The position numbers and the translations under genes are program-made. A stretch of DNA of 64,000 nt from Synchiropus splendidus (Eukaryota > Chordata > Actinopteri > Syngnathiformes > Callionymidae), in NCBI RefSeq assembly GCF_027744825.2, contig NC_071342.1:25177501-25241500 (forward strand). Direction: 5' to 3'. The notes beneath the pieces were generated by a model that saw only the letters and a list, made by a program, of their open reading frames with translations, was not told the origin of the DNA and did no database searches. Of the stretch, positions 23,634 through 37,800 are shown piece after piece; positions within the stretch are counted from its first letter, which is position 1, and the number at the start of each line of letters is the position of its first letter.

Positions 23634-24603
23634 GCTCGCCGTGTCTGCCCCGCCCCCCTCCGCAGACCTGTCACGTGACCTCAAAAAGGAAGCAGCAAGT
23701 CCAGACTCGGTCTCCCGGTAACTTCCCACTCGTGAGTCTCTCACTGCAACTCTTCTGAATGAGGTCGACGCGCTCGGTGGCAGGCCGCAGCACCCTCAGC
23801 ATCATGTGCTCCTTCACCAGGCCACGAGGTGGCGCCCCCTGCTGGCCACCACTTTCCTGCCATCTGTATCAAACAGTGCGTGTGGCTTGAAGGGCTTGAA
23901 CTGAGCGGGTTTATACTTGGCTCCAGATGAGCCCTCGCTTCTTCATGATACTCCCTTGAATCTGTTATCACTAAATACATCAAACCCACTGACTGATTGC
24001 AACTGAACATTTTCAAAAGAACTCCACCATCTCTGATCTCAACATCTGTCGGGCCCTCTAGCTGGGGACAAGCTCATCCGGGGACGGCGGGTCCTCTCCA
24101 GACAGGAAGGATCCAGCATGGAGGAAGACCATCACATGACCCAGAACCTGGAGGGGCTCAGCGCCAGCAGCACAAGTTCAGGCTCAGAAATACTTTCTTC
24201 TAAGATGGACAAGGTTTCAGAAGGAAAGCTAGAGCTGGGTCGTCAGTCGGGAAACTCAAGAGGTCCACGTGTGGGTGCTGCCGGTGGAGGGGTCAACTTC
24301 CTCTCAGCATTAGAACGACAAGATTCATCAAACCCTGATTCTGCTCCGAGAAGGTGCTGCAACATGTGTCTGTGTTAGCCAGGAGCAGCCGGAGGCCCGG
24401 ACAGCAAGGCTGTGCAGCTCTGGCTCCTCACGCAGGAGCACGTCAACACTTGAACTAGACTCCAGTGAAAGTGACATGTTGACCTTCAGAGTCCTGCTCA
24501 CCTGCTGCTAACCCGACGTCCCTGTGTGTTCGCAGGTAAACTGGACGGCTCTGTGATGGAAGAGGAGGAGGAGGAGCAGGAGGCCCAGCACGCCGACAAC
24601 TGA
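18956..24603 (+). CDS. ppp1r1c: Protein phosphatase 1 regulatory inhibitor subunit 1C
   Basis: Exons: 18956-19036, 20090-20147, 21061-21095, 21167-21221, 23003-23206 and 24536-24603, giving 166 residues. The family (inhibitor-1, DARPP-32, PPP1R1C) inhibits PP1 when a threonine is phosphorylated by PKA. Residues 1-27 are MEPSSPKKIQFAVPPLQGQL plus DPQAAEH, nearly identical to human PPP1R1C and holding the PP1-docking motif KIQF. Exon 2 holds IRRRRPTPATL, with the PKA-site threonine. Exon 4 gives NQRKQSTLAPPSAK and the last exon an acidic tail KLDGSVMEEEEEEQEAQHA. Exon 5 (68 codons, begins and ends in phase 1) starts DLQLGVEQHH, which resembles the corresponding part of inhibitor-1; skipping it leaves the frame intact and gives a protein near the human PPP1R1C length (about 109 residues). 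The exon 5 donor (GCG|GTAAAT) is only fair. Another possible exon at 23666-23717 ends in the wrong phase. Confidence 0.85.
20265..20490 (+). repeat. Dispersed repeat family, copy 3, with (TG)n tail
   Basis: In ppp1r1c intron 2. It shares CTGGTTGAGGTGAGCCATGTGTT-type and GGTTCAGGGGGAGAGGGTGATGG-type segments with the other copies, plus GTGGGGACA words upstream, and ends in a GT run at 20438-20488. Confidence 0.65.
23585..23633 (+). repeat. (TCTG)n microsatellite
   Basis: About 12 tetranucleotide units in a ppp1r1c intron, 30 bp before a possible but unused splice acceptor. Confidence 0.9.
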
Positions 24604-24718
24604 TGAAGAGACCATCCGTTACTTCTCTTTTTTACTGGCCAGAACCCTCTCAACACGCGTACCTTCTTGTGATTCATTCAAGATACATTTGATCTTTGTG
24701 AGCCCAGCTGTCGGATCA

Positions 24719-24724
24719 AATAAA
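24719..24724 (+). other. ppp1r1c: Polyadenylation signal AATAAA for ppp1r1c
   Basis: A canonical hexamer 116 bases after the ppp1r1c stop codon on the same strand. Confidence 0.8.
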
Positions 24725-25829
24725 CCCTTGGTGTGACAGACAACTGGAGACGGCTGATGGAGTAGCAACCATTGTTCTGACGGGTTCCCTCCCGCTCATC
24801 TCTAGACTTCACGCATCGTCTCTCGGGTCAAAGGTCAGCCGCAGTGACCCGTTGTTGAACATGCAGCAGCATCCGTCCAGACTGAAGTGTCTTTTTAATA
24901 AAGAAAGAAAAGGTCGCACCACTCTGCTTCCTGGTCGACCTTCAAACAAGCCACAGGTGATGAACATGGATAGGACCCTCGTCCTCCAGCCACGACAGAA
25001 CAATTAGCTACTAACTAGAGTGGAGGGAGCGGAGTGGCAGTCCAGTCCCACTCGCCCCGGCAGAGGTGGGTCGCACTCCCACCCCTCCAAGCTTTGCTTT
25101 TTCCCAAGGCTTCAACACAACAGCGTCATATTTGCGCTACTAGCACGGAGGCGGGGCCAACACGAGAAGGGTGTTTTCCAAGATCAGCGGGCTCCAGTTA
25201 AGTGGGGCCTCCGATGTTGTCGCCTGCCAGTAGGTGGGGTACTTCCTCCAGAGTCCAATTCTGACCTCCAGTTGAGACTGGTGGTATGGAAGCCTGCAGA
25301 CTGCAAGGTTCCCTCCACGATCAGCTGCGGACCGAGTCTGACCGCTTTGCTTGGTGCGGCGCCCTGCGGTATTCACGCAAAAGTACAAGCTAGTTTTTAT
25401 TTTAAAATGATCGTAATGTTTCGTCGTATTCAACAGAGAATCAAATGAGGGAACACGGATCAAAACCTTCTTGTTCCAGACGCGTAGTCACGTGACCGTC
25501 ACGCAGCGTCTGCAGGTGCACGCAGGGACGAGGCGGCTGTTAGGCAGGGTTGCTCACCTCTGAAGCCACGGTCCGAGGTCAGGCGCCCCTCCGCAGCTCC
25601 GGTCTCTCAGGTCAGAGGTGGCACCGCGGGGAGTCGGGAGGTGAGGAGACCTGCAGCTCACGCTGGGCATGAAGACTTTGGAAGCATCGTATTGACAAGC
25701 CTCTCACCTGAACATGGAGACCAGATCCGTATTTCCTGATCCCCTGGGGACGCAGGAGAGTTCCTGTGGAGAGACGGGCTCAGGGGAGGCAGGAATCAGC
25801 TGGGCCACTCGGGTCTGACAGCCCTAAGC

Positions 25830-25835
25830 TTTATT
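25830..25835 (-). other. nckap1: Probable polyadenylation signal for nckap1
   Basis: It reads AATAAA on the minus strand, about 1.2 kb after the nckap1 stop. Other A/T-rich candidates lie nearer the stop, so the actual site is uncertain. Confidence 0.4.
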
Positions 25836-26434
25836 TGAACTCTTGTTATTCAGTTACACGGTGGAATCAGACACAGAAAAAGGTTAGAAAGAAAAGAGCA
25901 ACCGCTGCACACCAACAAAAGGCAGAATGTGTCGGAGTTTGCTCACATGGCAGCGACGGGCCACACACAACATGACGTCACGATCCAAACTCAGAGACTA
26001 GCGCAACCCTGGCGCTGAGGGCGCTCCGTAAAAGTCACTGGTGGATGAGCCGTTTCACTGTCAGGAGAGAGTCACTTGATCTTTCGCCTCACAGGAGGGT
26101 GTTGGGGACGGACGACAGCTCAGATACACAGGGGTTCATTTCACACACATTTGGAAGAGGGTGCACGAGGAGTGCGTCTGGGCACAGGAGCGACGGAGAG
26201 GAGCGTCACTGCTGTTCTGCTTTGAACAAGAAGGCTGTGTGTTGCTGCGGCACCAAAACTTTGTTCCCAAAACTGCAGCCTCTTTAGTGTTTGGCAAAAT
26301 CATCATCATCATAAAAATAACAAAACATTAGAAACAGACGGTTCACATCAAAGTAGAGTACAGATATCATATCATCACCCACAAAATGTTCCTGTTACAA
26401 CTAGCTATGGAAAAAAGAAACGTCACGTCGTTTA

Positions 26435-26469
<35 letters not shown>

Positions 26470-26728
26470 ACATTAACAAGCAACATGTCGCTCATCCCTC
26501 ATCAAGCAGAAGCAAAAATCACATCATGTGCATTCCAAACCAAAGCATCCAAATCCATCACCATAGAGAGTCAGCTATATATATATATATTTATATATAT
26601 ATATTTATATTTTGTCCTTTAATATCAACCAAACATATGGATTCTTTGTGTTGCTGCAGCTGTGGTCCCTGGCAACATGATGAAGAGAACAATTGAAATG
26701 GAAACACTGATCCCCACTTGGTCCAGCT

Positions 26729-26894
<166 letters not shown>

Positions 26895-27043
26895 ACAAAC
26901 TGCTCTGGCCTTCAGTGTATTTGTTCCGACTTTGTGCATTACTTTGTCAACATTTTGGGCAACGTTTAGTGTGTTTAGTTTGGAATTAGTGTTTGTGGTG
27001 AGCTGTTGCAGTGAGTGTGGACACACTGCTCTGCTGCGCGGCC

Positions 27044-29277
27044 TCAGGCGTTGGCGCTGATGCTCTGCTTGTAGACGGCGTGGTAGGCGTTCCTCAGCAG
27101 GACGTAGGGGAAGCAGGACTCCAGCAGGTCCATGGTGAGGAATGGAGATTCCTGCACGATCTGTAGCACAAACAGGTTCACGTCAGGCGTCTGCTCCCAA
27201 GTAGCGAGCCACGAGTGTCATGGACGCCACACGAGCGCTACAATCAGAGAAGAGTCTCGACGTCGTATGTGAGACCAGAACGATGAAGCCACTCACAGAG
27301 AGGAGAGGAGCAGTGACTGAGGCTGCGGCAGACACTGACAGAACCACAAGCGCAGCTGACGTGTGAACGACGACATGTTACTAGTGACAGCTATGGTGAA
27401 ATCATGTGACCAAACACGGACCCGCCGGCTCCCTCTGACTCACCATGTCCAGCAGCAGGTAGACAGATTCTCTGTTGCGCGTCGTCATCTTGTCAGTCTC
27501 CTGACCGATCTTCAAGAGGCTGGATGAGGCCAGCTACACACACACACACACCACACACATTAGAAGGGAAACGTTTGTAACTTCTGACAAGTATTTTGGG
27601 GGGAGAGGGAGCTTTTCTGACAAGTCAGCAGAAATGACACGTGAGTCAGCGTTTCCATCCATCAAACCCAGTGATGCTAATACGGGGTGTGTGAGTGTAG
27701 TTTCGAAAATGAAGAGCCCATGATGAACACGAGATGAGCTCCGCTGGAGCCGACTGAGCGCAGTAATGACGGTGGGGGACTTACAGCCAGGAACTCTTTG
27801 AGTCGGTCCTCAATGCTCCCCTTGTGGATGGTGAAGAGAGCAGCAGCGATCTGGTTGATGGCTTTGGCCAGACAGTGAATGTTGTTGCAGTGACCTGCAG
27901 AGGGAGGCAGACAGCTCAGTGGACCCATGGAACAGATGACAGAATCACAGCAGACACTCCAGGTTTGGTGGACTGTGTCAGAGCGCCCTCTATAGAAAGG
28001 TCTTGACTGCGGCTCCATCATAATCAAGAGCGATTTTGACCTCTCCAACAGAACCTTCTGAACATTTCTGTGCCACTCTGTTCTGTTTTGTATGGTTCCT
28101 GTGGTGAGACTAGTCTTGGATGCTGGTCGGCGCTCCAAAACACAACAGGAGCTTAAACACACAGAAAGGCAGCAGCAGCTCATAAGCTGCCATCACCCCT
28201 TCCCAACGTCTCCTATTAACAATGGCACATTTCATCTCAGGGTTGTTAGAGGCGGCGCCGCCAGCATTCATCCTTGAGTGAGGAGCGCCTGGGACGCCGC
28301 ATCACAATCCCCATTTAACCGCGACACTGACGACCGACACTGTTTAAGCCAATGAGTCACGCCAGGGCAAGCGACCCGCTTGATAAGCCAGGCAGAGCCG
28401 AGTGACCTTTAAATCTTAACAGAGGAGGTAATGAAGATGAAGTCGCTGCGGCGGCGTGAGCCAGGGAATCAATGGCAGGTCGATCCCATTTGCATGCGCC
28501 GCAGTCTAGTGGCATCGATGCAGTCAATTATGTCGAGTGTTTTCTCCGCCGGCGCTCCAGGGCCCGGCTCCTCCCTGGATCAACACGGGAGTAATTTCCC
28601 CAGTGACAAGTCAAACATGGAGCGACTTCACTGCTGGGAATGTTCGCCTCGTGACTGGTGGTGGAGACGCAGGCACCAGGGGCCATCACACTCACTGGGG
28701 GGCCCGGAGGAATTCTGCTGCATCCATGCAGTGCTGAAATGCTTGCAGCTCGCCAGCCCCTGACAGGTCAGCAGCAACACTCCAGACGGCACAACACCAG
28801 GCATGGAGCCAACGCTCCGCTCAGTCCGTGTCGACTGAACTCCAAACAAAAACCATGAGCACTGGTTCATCCAGCAGCTAAACACAGCCACCACGCCTTC
28901 AGCGCCCCCTGCTGGCTGCATGTCAGCAGCTGAAATGATCCCAAACACCAGCGGCGGCCCAGGACCATACAGAACGCAAGGCCTACCTTCGATGGCCGGG
29001 CTGTACTGTGACATCACATTACTGGCCAGCGTCGGCAGGGAAACGGCCACAAAGACCATCAGCAGGCAGGCGATCTTATACTCCTCTTCTGGGCTGATGT
29101 TCTCTGCAGAGATGCACCACAGAAGATCAGAGAAGAGTCAGCGGGGACTCCGCAAGCTTGCTTCTTCTCACCGCTCTTTTGGGAGGACAGCGCCACCACC
29201 AGGGCTGGGTCGATCTCACAGGGCAAGCCAGCAGCGGAGGAGAGCTCATAGACGTTCATCGCCACCTGAGTGAGACC

Positions 29278-29309
<32 letters not shown>

Positions 29310-29321
29310 GAGAGAGACAGA

Positions 29322-29355
<34 letters not shown>

Positions 29356-32300
29356 AACAAGCTGAACCATTCTGTCATCGCGCTCCTGAAGAACCATGCT
29401 TCACCTTCATGTCTGTCTCTCTGGGAATGTGGTCTTTGAAGTCCTCCACAGAACTAACCAAGAAAGGAATGTGGCAGGACAACACCTGGAGGAGAGGCAG
29501 AAGCAAGTGAGCTGACTGAGCCACACCAGCAGGTCCACCAGTGTCTTACGTCTCTGAGAGCCTCCTGCGCCAGAGAGCGGAAGGACAGGATGACTCCGAT
29601 GATGGTCATTCTCTTCAGGACACTGTCCACGGCTGCAAACACAGACGGGCATTTCAATATATCAGAAACCACTTGTGAGTGTGCGCGGAAGCTCACAAGT
29701 GAGTTTCTTGAAGAGCGCTGCCATGTGGTCCGGCTTGTCGAAGCTCGTCCTCATCTGGGTCAACACTTCCATATTCTCAACCACCAGTTTCTACAGGGAC
29801 AGAAGACATGTCGGTTACTCAGAGAGAACAGCGAAGCCTCTAAAGAAAGCATGTGCGCATCAAACATTACAACTCCTCAGGTACAACTGCTCAAAAATCA
29901 TCCAAATCACTCACATCTTTCACAACATAACAACCAAGGTGAAGGATCAAGACATCTCTATCTGCATAAATGGCACATCGCCAACAAGAAACACAAAGAT
30001 AACAAAGCCTACAGGACACAACAGCAGCTGTCGGAGGTCACCTGACAGCATATGGCATATCTACCTTCAGCTCAGCAACCTGTGATGAAATGTGCCACAT
30101 CAGACTCTCACTGAGGAACTTCATCCCATACGGTCCCAACAGCTCAGACAGCGAACGCATCTCTGAAACCCAGAAAAGCCGTTCAATAGCTCAGTGGTGA
30201 CAAATGAGAGGCACGTGGCTCCGTACCAGAGATATCCGAGTATTCCTCAGCGTTGAAGGTCAGCTCGTTCTCCGTGGGCAGGTTGACGAAGGCCTTCATG
30301 GCGGGAAAGTAAGCAATGTGCCCATTGCTGACCTGACGGAGCAACGTCTCCAAGTACCTGCAGGTGCAAGACAGAATCCTTGTTGTTGGCTCATGGACCT
30401 CAGGAAGAAGAGCACAGTGTCCCTAAGCAGCAGGTCACAGAAGCTGGTGGGCAGCAGTGGACGTGGAGCGAGGCAGGCCTCCTCACAACACCCATGTGAT
30501 GGGACCTGCTCTCCTATTCCACATGGCTGCCATTAAACGCTTCTGAGAGATGATCACCGGGAGTCGATGATCTATGCAGACAGGATGTGGTTGTTATGAA
30601 AGCACATATTAATATGAACAGCCTGGTCACTTCTGTTATTAATGACTTGATCCCTAGATATCAACAATAATAATGACAAGTATAATGAGTTGAAGTGGAA
30701 CTGTTCAGCTCAGTGGTTCTGAACTCAGTGATGTGAAAGAAATAGGGAAAAGCAACTTGAGTGATTAAAAAAATGGTCCCAGGAGTCGGCAGTGAAAAGT
30801 GGACGCCATTTTCATCGACACCCTGTACCTGAGATTTGTCTGAACTGAGCCAAGTATCATTTCTGTTTTCCATATGTGTAACATGAACAGAATTCCTAAC
30901 CCCTCCCTCCTGTCCCCACGTCGCTGACCCCTCCAGCATCAACTCAGTCAGGGGATAGCAGTGAACCTGTTCCACACATGAGGTCGTTCATCTGAAGAGC
31001 GCACCAGTTTGTGTAGAGGCTGGTTATGGTGGGCTCCCCGTGGCTGTCCAGATGCTGCGTCTGCTGCAGCAGCACGTTGTTGAAGACCCGTGTGATGTCG
31101 ATGGTGACGTAGTTCTCTATGGACTGCAGCACTGTCATGTACGCTCGAACACTGGTCAGCAGCTCGCTGGGCTTTGCGATCTCCTGCGTGGCCTGGTTGT
31201 ACATGGTCATACCGACGATGGACCTGAGAGAAAGCGGGCAACCGTCCTGCTGAGCAACACACTGACCAGACCACGTTATGAATCCACGGCTTACTTGGTA
31301 AATCTGATCTCCAGGTGTGAGGTGAGGTACTCTCGGGGTGTAAAGGTGTGCTCCCACACCGCCAGGTTGGGAACATAGTTGATGGAGAAGCAGAGTTCTG
31401 ACAAGGCGGTGTGAAGTTTGTCCAGGCTGGAAGAGTAACAGCACAGCGGTGATGAGAAACTCAGATCAGCAGTGACACGTGAGCTTGGGCCTCTCCACTG
31501 ACTTGGTGACCAGTAGTCTGTTCTTCCTCATGCTCTCCACTCCTGGCTTCTCTCGTTCTGGCTCTCCTTTCTTCCCCGTGGCTTTCTTGCTCTTCTTGTT
31601 CACAGCCTGGCTGATGGTCTTTGCACAGTGTTTGGGAAGCAGCTGCGAAGCGACGGGAGCAAAGCCAAAAACCATGAGTGAAGGGAAGCAAGACGGACTG
31701 GATGAGACCGTTTTCACGGCTCAGTTCTGCAACATCACATTTGCACAAAGCTGAGCAAGCCGACAGATCGAGTTAAGAAGCTTTCAGCAGACACCAGGGA
31801 GCCAAGCTAGGATCCTGACAGCACAGGATCTCACTCAGACGTTTGGCTGGAGATGGGATCCAAAACCACCATGAGTTTAGGGGCCTTCAGAACCAAGGGA
31901 CGACTACAGACACACTCGTTTGCGTTATTATTATCTTCTTTCTCAATGATAAATATTATCATCTTTCACTTGTCATGACCATGACATTTTTGGGGGGTTT
32001 TCAAGAGATGCAAAATCATTGTGGAGCTCACACACAGGAGATGATGTTCACCATGTTGGTATCAGCAGGTGTAAATCTGGTGATAAACACGTGATCACAA
32101 CACACAACAAGTTGGATAGTTCATCACTTCAGTTGGGACTTATTCTGTGGACACGTCAGACCACTAGCAGTGTCCCTACCTGGTCGCTGAGAGTACACTG
32201 TTCCGTGCAAATGTCCGTGATCAGGTTCCTGGCTTGTTTGGCCATCTCGTCCAAAAACATGTTGCACAGGGACAGGCTGCGGTCGCCTATGTGGTGACGC

Positions 32301-34420
32301 TGTGAAGACAGGAGCAAAAGAGGCCATGCAGTTAAGGGACTGGAGCACGACTTGACACATCAGCCGCTCACCTGCAGACCTGCTGTCGGGCCGCAGCCAC
32401 CTTTCTACAGGTGAGAACGCTCACCATAACACATGCCTAGTCATCTCCAGCAGACTTGGGGAGTAAACCGATTCAGAACCCAAATCTGTGTGTCACTATA
32501 TCTTACATCAGAGCTGATTTCTTTGTGTAAAGAGAGACGTTCCATTCTGCTCTCTCCACTTGGAGGTGCAGCACTGTCAGACTGAGGAACCTGAAATGAT
32601 TTCAACCACAGTCTTCTGCTTCCACAACAGTAAGTGTCAGCGATAAATAAATGACTGTTTCCTTTCAACAATTCTCTGGGAGCACACACTCAAAACGTCC
32701 TTCTGTTGCAGTGGTGATAAATCAAACGCTACTTTTAATTCCAAGTGGGACGGCCCGTTAAGGCCACAAATGCGAGGCATTGTGTTTGTTCTTTATTGAT
32801 GCCCTGCGGGGAGAATACAGGTTTCACTGCAGGGAGTACATACATGCAACACTCCATAATGAGCTCAGCAGTGGGTGAACTTTGAGCGGAGAGGTCCTTG
32901 ATGTACCAAATACTTTCTTGTCTTTATATACATCGTCTGATTTTGGACTGCAATGTACCTGCAGATTGAGCTTACAAGAGGGGAATGCAGTCTCTGAAGC
33001 TGAGGGCCGTTGTAGTCCAGCGTTTTCTTATTCTTACTTCAGATATAAAACCAAGAGCACAGGACAGTTGAAGCCACTACTTCCCTGCAGAGAAGCTGGG
33101 ACAGACGTGTGTGGTTACCTCTTCAGGACAGAGCTCATGTGTGCAGGACATGAAGTGCGTGCAGAGCAAAGGAAAGCAGATGGAATGCCGACTCTGAGAG
33201 GGAAGCTCCAAACACTGCTGGAACATCTTCTCGAATGCACGACTGTAGAAGCTAAACACCAGGCAGAAAACATTGGCTTGACTTTACGGAACTTTACCCT
33301 CATGTTCTAGAAGTGCAGGACATGGATCTACAGGGTGTCCTTACCAGAAAATGGACAAGTCGGAGGTCTCAACCAGCATCTCCACCAGAGAGTCCACCAT
33401 CTTAGTGTGGAAAATGATGGTGTTCATCATTTTGCCCAGCTCCTTGTGATCTGCAATACCCAGGCTGGCTTTGGAGACACTGGTGTAGGCCTGTGGGACG
33501 GATAAACAAAAGAGTTGGCCTTAGAAAAGCAAGTAGAGAGGGGCGGCATCAAAGTGCCTCAGTATCCCACGTGACGAAACTGAACCAATCTGTCATAATG
33601 GGGCGGAAAACACACTCAAACACACTCATAGATCACCAGCTTCACTCTCTTCAGCTGCTCATGTAGAAGCAGACAGCCACTCTGGCCGTCCATAGCAGGA
33701 CAGCTGCCATCACTAGCTACACTCATCGCAGAAGACTCATTCATCAATGTGTCTGATGTGACATTGACAGACTGTGATGAACAGATAAGGCCCACACCAG
33801 AGAGACGTTTGGAAGGTAGAGTGAAGAGAAGACGATGGAGACGACTGTTTTGGACAGGTCAGTGGAGCTTATGTGCCGTGGCATCATGGCAGACACTATT
33901 CTCACAGTTCGCCCAAAAGGCCAGGAGAGGGAGCCAGAACGCTGTCAAAGCTCCTCCAGCGCGTTCACTCGTGTAGTTTCTAGTCCGGTGCCCCCTCCTG
34001 AGGTGCTACAGACAATGACCCTTCTCACTCAGAAGGTCTCAGGAATCCAAAGGCATCATAGAAAGTGCTGCCACGCTCACAATCTCTGGATCACGAGCAG
34101 TGTACCTGCGAGGCAGTCGTCAGTGTTTGTTTCTGTGGTGACGACCGCCATTGTCTCCAGAGTCCAAGGAGACAACCGCGAGTGTGCTGGGGTTACCCAG
34201 CCAGCCAGCTTCTTCCGTGCTCTACCTGGCCTCACCATACAAGCATCATGATCATCCTCAATTCAGGTGACACGCCCCATTAGGGGCTGCACAGTCACCA
34301 ACGCCCAGACTGCCCCACTTTCCCTCCAGCTCACAGGAAAGGAGGTTGGGATGAACGACTCTCAGGCGCAAGTCAAGTGGTGAGCAATGTGGAGGTATGT
34401 GGTTGCCATGGCAACATATG

Positions 34421-34504
<84 letters not shown>

Positions 34505-34526
34505 AATGGAGAGAGACAGAGAGGGA

Positions 34527-34560
<34 letters not shown>

Positions 34561-34561
34561 C

Positions 34562-34592
<31 letters not shown>

Positions 34593-34593
34593 C

Positions 34594-34626
<33 letters not shown>

Positions 34627-34644
34627 CAGAGAGAGAGACAGAGA

Positions 34645-34700
<56 letters not shown>

Positions 34701-34727
34701 GAGACAGAGAGAGAGAGAAAGAGAGAC

Positions 34728-34758
<31 letters not shown>

Positions 34759-34759
34759 C

Positions 34760-34810
<51 letters not shown>

Positions 34811-37800
34811 GAGAGAGACAGAGAGAGAGAAAGAGATGCAGCAATTACTGGGGGGAAGCTGAAGGCAAGAAGTTCTGGTGCGCGGCGCACAAACCAACAT
34901 GACAGCCAGAAAACACGCACACTGGACACGCCATAAATGGGAGGAAACTTGAGGACAGAGAAGCAGCAAGAGAGAGCAGAAGCTAGGCAAGTGATGGCCT
35001 CTGAGCCAGGATCATTTAGAGAGCAAACTGTGTGCAACAGAGGAGAACAGAGGAGAGGCGCAGCATGGACAGCAATCACAGGGCAAAGACACAAATCCTG
35101 GCTACAAATTCAAGGCACAACCGAAATGTTTATAGAGGAGATTGGAGGCGTACCTGCAGTCTGAACCAGTCCAGTCTCATGCCTCGGAAGTCAAACACCT
35201 CTCCATCCTCCACTGGAACAGACATTTCAGATGGTTAGCAATAAGACAGACTCAAATATCCGATTATTGTTGTCACACAATCACTACTGAAAAGCTGGCG
35301 CACAGACTAGAGGCTTCTTCCGCTCTGACAAAGGGGGAGCCACCAAAAATGGTGTCAAAATAACAGCCAAAAACGCCAACTGAGGGAGGACCGCTCATTT
35401 CAATTTAATGGAATGGAAACCACGAAGAAATTCCATTCTAGTTCTAACACAACGCAGGAAAATGCAGCGGTCAAAACAAGTGAAACTAAATGTATGTTTA
35501 TTTTCCCAGGTTTTTTATATTTATGTCAAGCCCTGAATCGCTTCCAGGGAAAGAAGAAAGAAGATTAATCCCAGCCAGAAGCTACTTTATAGCCTTTGAA
35601 CGAGACAGAATAATTCTTGAAAATTAGACCATGCGTAGTATAAAAATACTTGGAATACAGCTTGTACAGGCTTCAACTCTGAGCAAGACCAAGAGTGGGG
35701 GGCGAGGTACAGAACGGGAAAAGCTCACGCTTACCTTGTTTGACACTGAGGGAAGTCATGGTGTTGACAAATGACGACATAATGATCGACTCGTCCTCGG
35801 GACACACGGACAGGTTCTGACAGACACAAACACAGTGGATATGTTATACAAGTTCCACTTCCAATGGCTGATATAACGAATGCATTCTGAGTGCATCTCC
35901 TCACCTGCACGAGTTCATTCAGCACCACGGCATCAAAGCCTGACAGGTACTGCACGTAGTAGCGCTGCATGACGGGCCCGTACTTCCTGACGTGAGCCCG
36001 CAGCTCCTCCATGTAGAAGATCAACTCTGCTATGTGTCTGCAAAACAAGTACAGCACCTGCTATAGCAAGAATGAAGCATGAAGCTGAAAACAATGCAGA
36101 CTCAGCAAATCTGAGTGTGTGTGTGTGCGTGCGCATATGAAGAGCATACTTGTCAATAAAGTCGTCTGTGCTTTTCTTCTGGATGTTGTCAGCATGTCGA
36201 AGCAGCCAGATGATCTCATCTCGGGCAAAAGACAGCGCCATGAACACAAATAAGGCCTGAGTGAAGTAAAAGAAAGACATGTTCTAGTAGCCCAGGCAAC
36301 TGTTCATCAACAACATCACGATGACGATGATGAGCACATTACACAATCATATAATACTGATGAATTAACATAACATTAAAACAAGCAAAGAAAATGTGAC
36401 TAATTAAGGTGTGTGTGAACATTGAAATGCACAGAATGTTCATTATCCTTTTGTGAAATAAATTCATAAATAAATTCACATTTAAAGACTTCCAACATAC
36501 GATGCAAATCTTTTCAAAAAACATGACAGGAAACATGAAAGGCCTCAGCATGAAAAATACAGAGGATTGATATGTTCTAGTTCTGAAGATACTCTCCTCT
36601 CAGCATGGACAATCTTTCGCCAGTTCTACATAATAGTGGAGTTACACTTCGGTTAATGATTTTGTCACCCCTGCTGATCTTAGTGTGCCGCTACCTTTGG
36701 GCCCAGCAGGCCAGGCTGATCCGCCAGAACCGTCGCCAGCTCCTTCAGAGCGGATCTGAGAAACTTCCTCCTCTCTCTGTGCATGGAGCCTCTGCAGCGG
36801 AGCCAGAAAACATACAGTCGTCTCTATTAAACACTATTTTGACATTTCCAGGACAATCCGACGAGAGCACAAGAAGGGGGTGACAGTGATGGCAGAACAA
36901 TGAAAGTGAAGATGAGATGAGGGAAGAAGGATCAGGGATGAAAGCAGGCCTAAAAGGAGGAAGACGAGTTTGGGATCAAGAGAGACGGAGGGTGATGGGG
37001 GGGTTTGTCAGACTCCCTGGGGAGATTAGACTCTACTATCAAGCAGAGATGATGCAGAGGAATGCTCGGCAGAAAAGAGAACGGATGTGTTAGTAAATGG
37101 GGGAAACGAGATGCTTCAATAAATCATCACTTTAAATCACTGCGTGAGGAGGAAAAGTAATAAAAGTAGGTGAAGGAAGTGGAAGAAAAAGAAGTGTCTT
37201 ACGCATGAGACAAGGCTTGCTCCTTGCACTCTCGAATGTCATTGATGCGCTTGTTGTACCTGTGAACCAAAAAGAGGTTAATTCAGGACTCGAAATCCCC
37301 AACGCTGGTGCTGTGAACCCTGGTCTGGATTCATTTGGGCGGGTCACATGATTAGAGCAGTGGCAACAATGCAGTGTTGAGTCCAAGTCAGTCCTTCTCA
37401 AATAATGGGGGGCGCCCCTGGGGAGGGGCGCATGTGACCTCGGGGAACATACTTCTTAGCCATACTCAAATAGTAAGTGTAATTGCACATCCATGTCATG
37501 TGTTTTTTTTTATTTCAGGCAAATTGGTGCACTTTAAGTCTTATCTGTTACAGACAAAGACAATGTTAATAAATGTATGCTTTATTGGTAGTTGATCTAC
37601 ATTACTATTTTTTCTTTAATTTATAAACAAATGATACTATCACGGAGGTTGTGAAGAGTTGGGGGGGTGCGATGCGTTTACTTCCTCCTTGAGGGGTGCA
37701 AGAGAAAATGACCATCAACAGAAGTTCCTCACACAAAGCACTGATTCCTGCCTCCAACCACAGCAGTGTGGCTCTATCTGACTGGGACTTGCAGCCACTG

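Noticed and set aside
23666..23717. Possible extra ppp1r1c exon with acceptor CCGCAG and donor GTAACT
   Set aside because: It ends in phase 2, which does not fit the final exon, and no further exon was found to correct it.
34258..35094. Ser-Leu and Arg-Glu repeat proteins
   Set aside because: They are translations of a GA microsatellite in an nckap1 intron.
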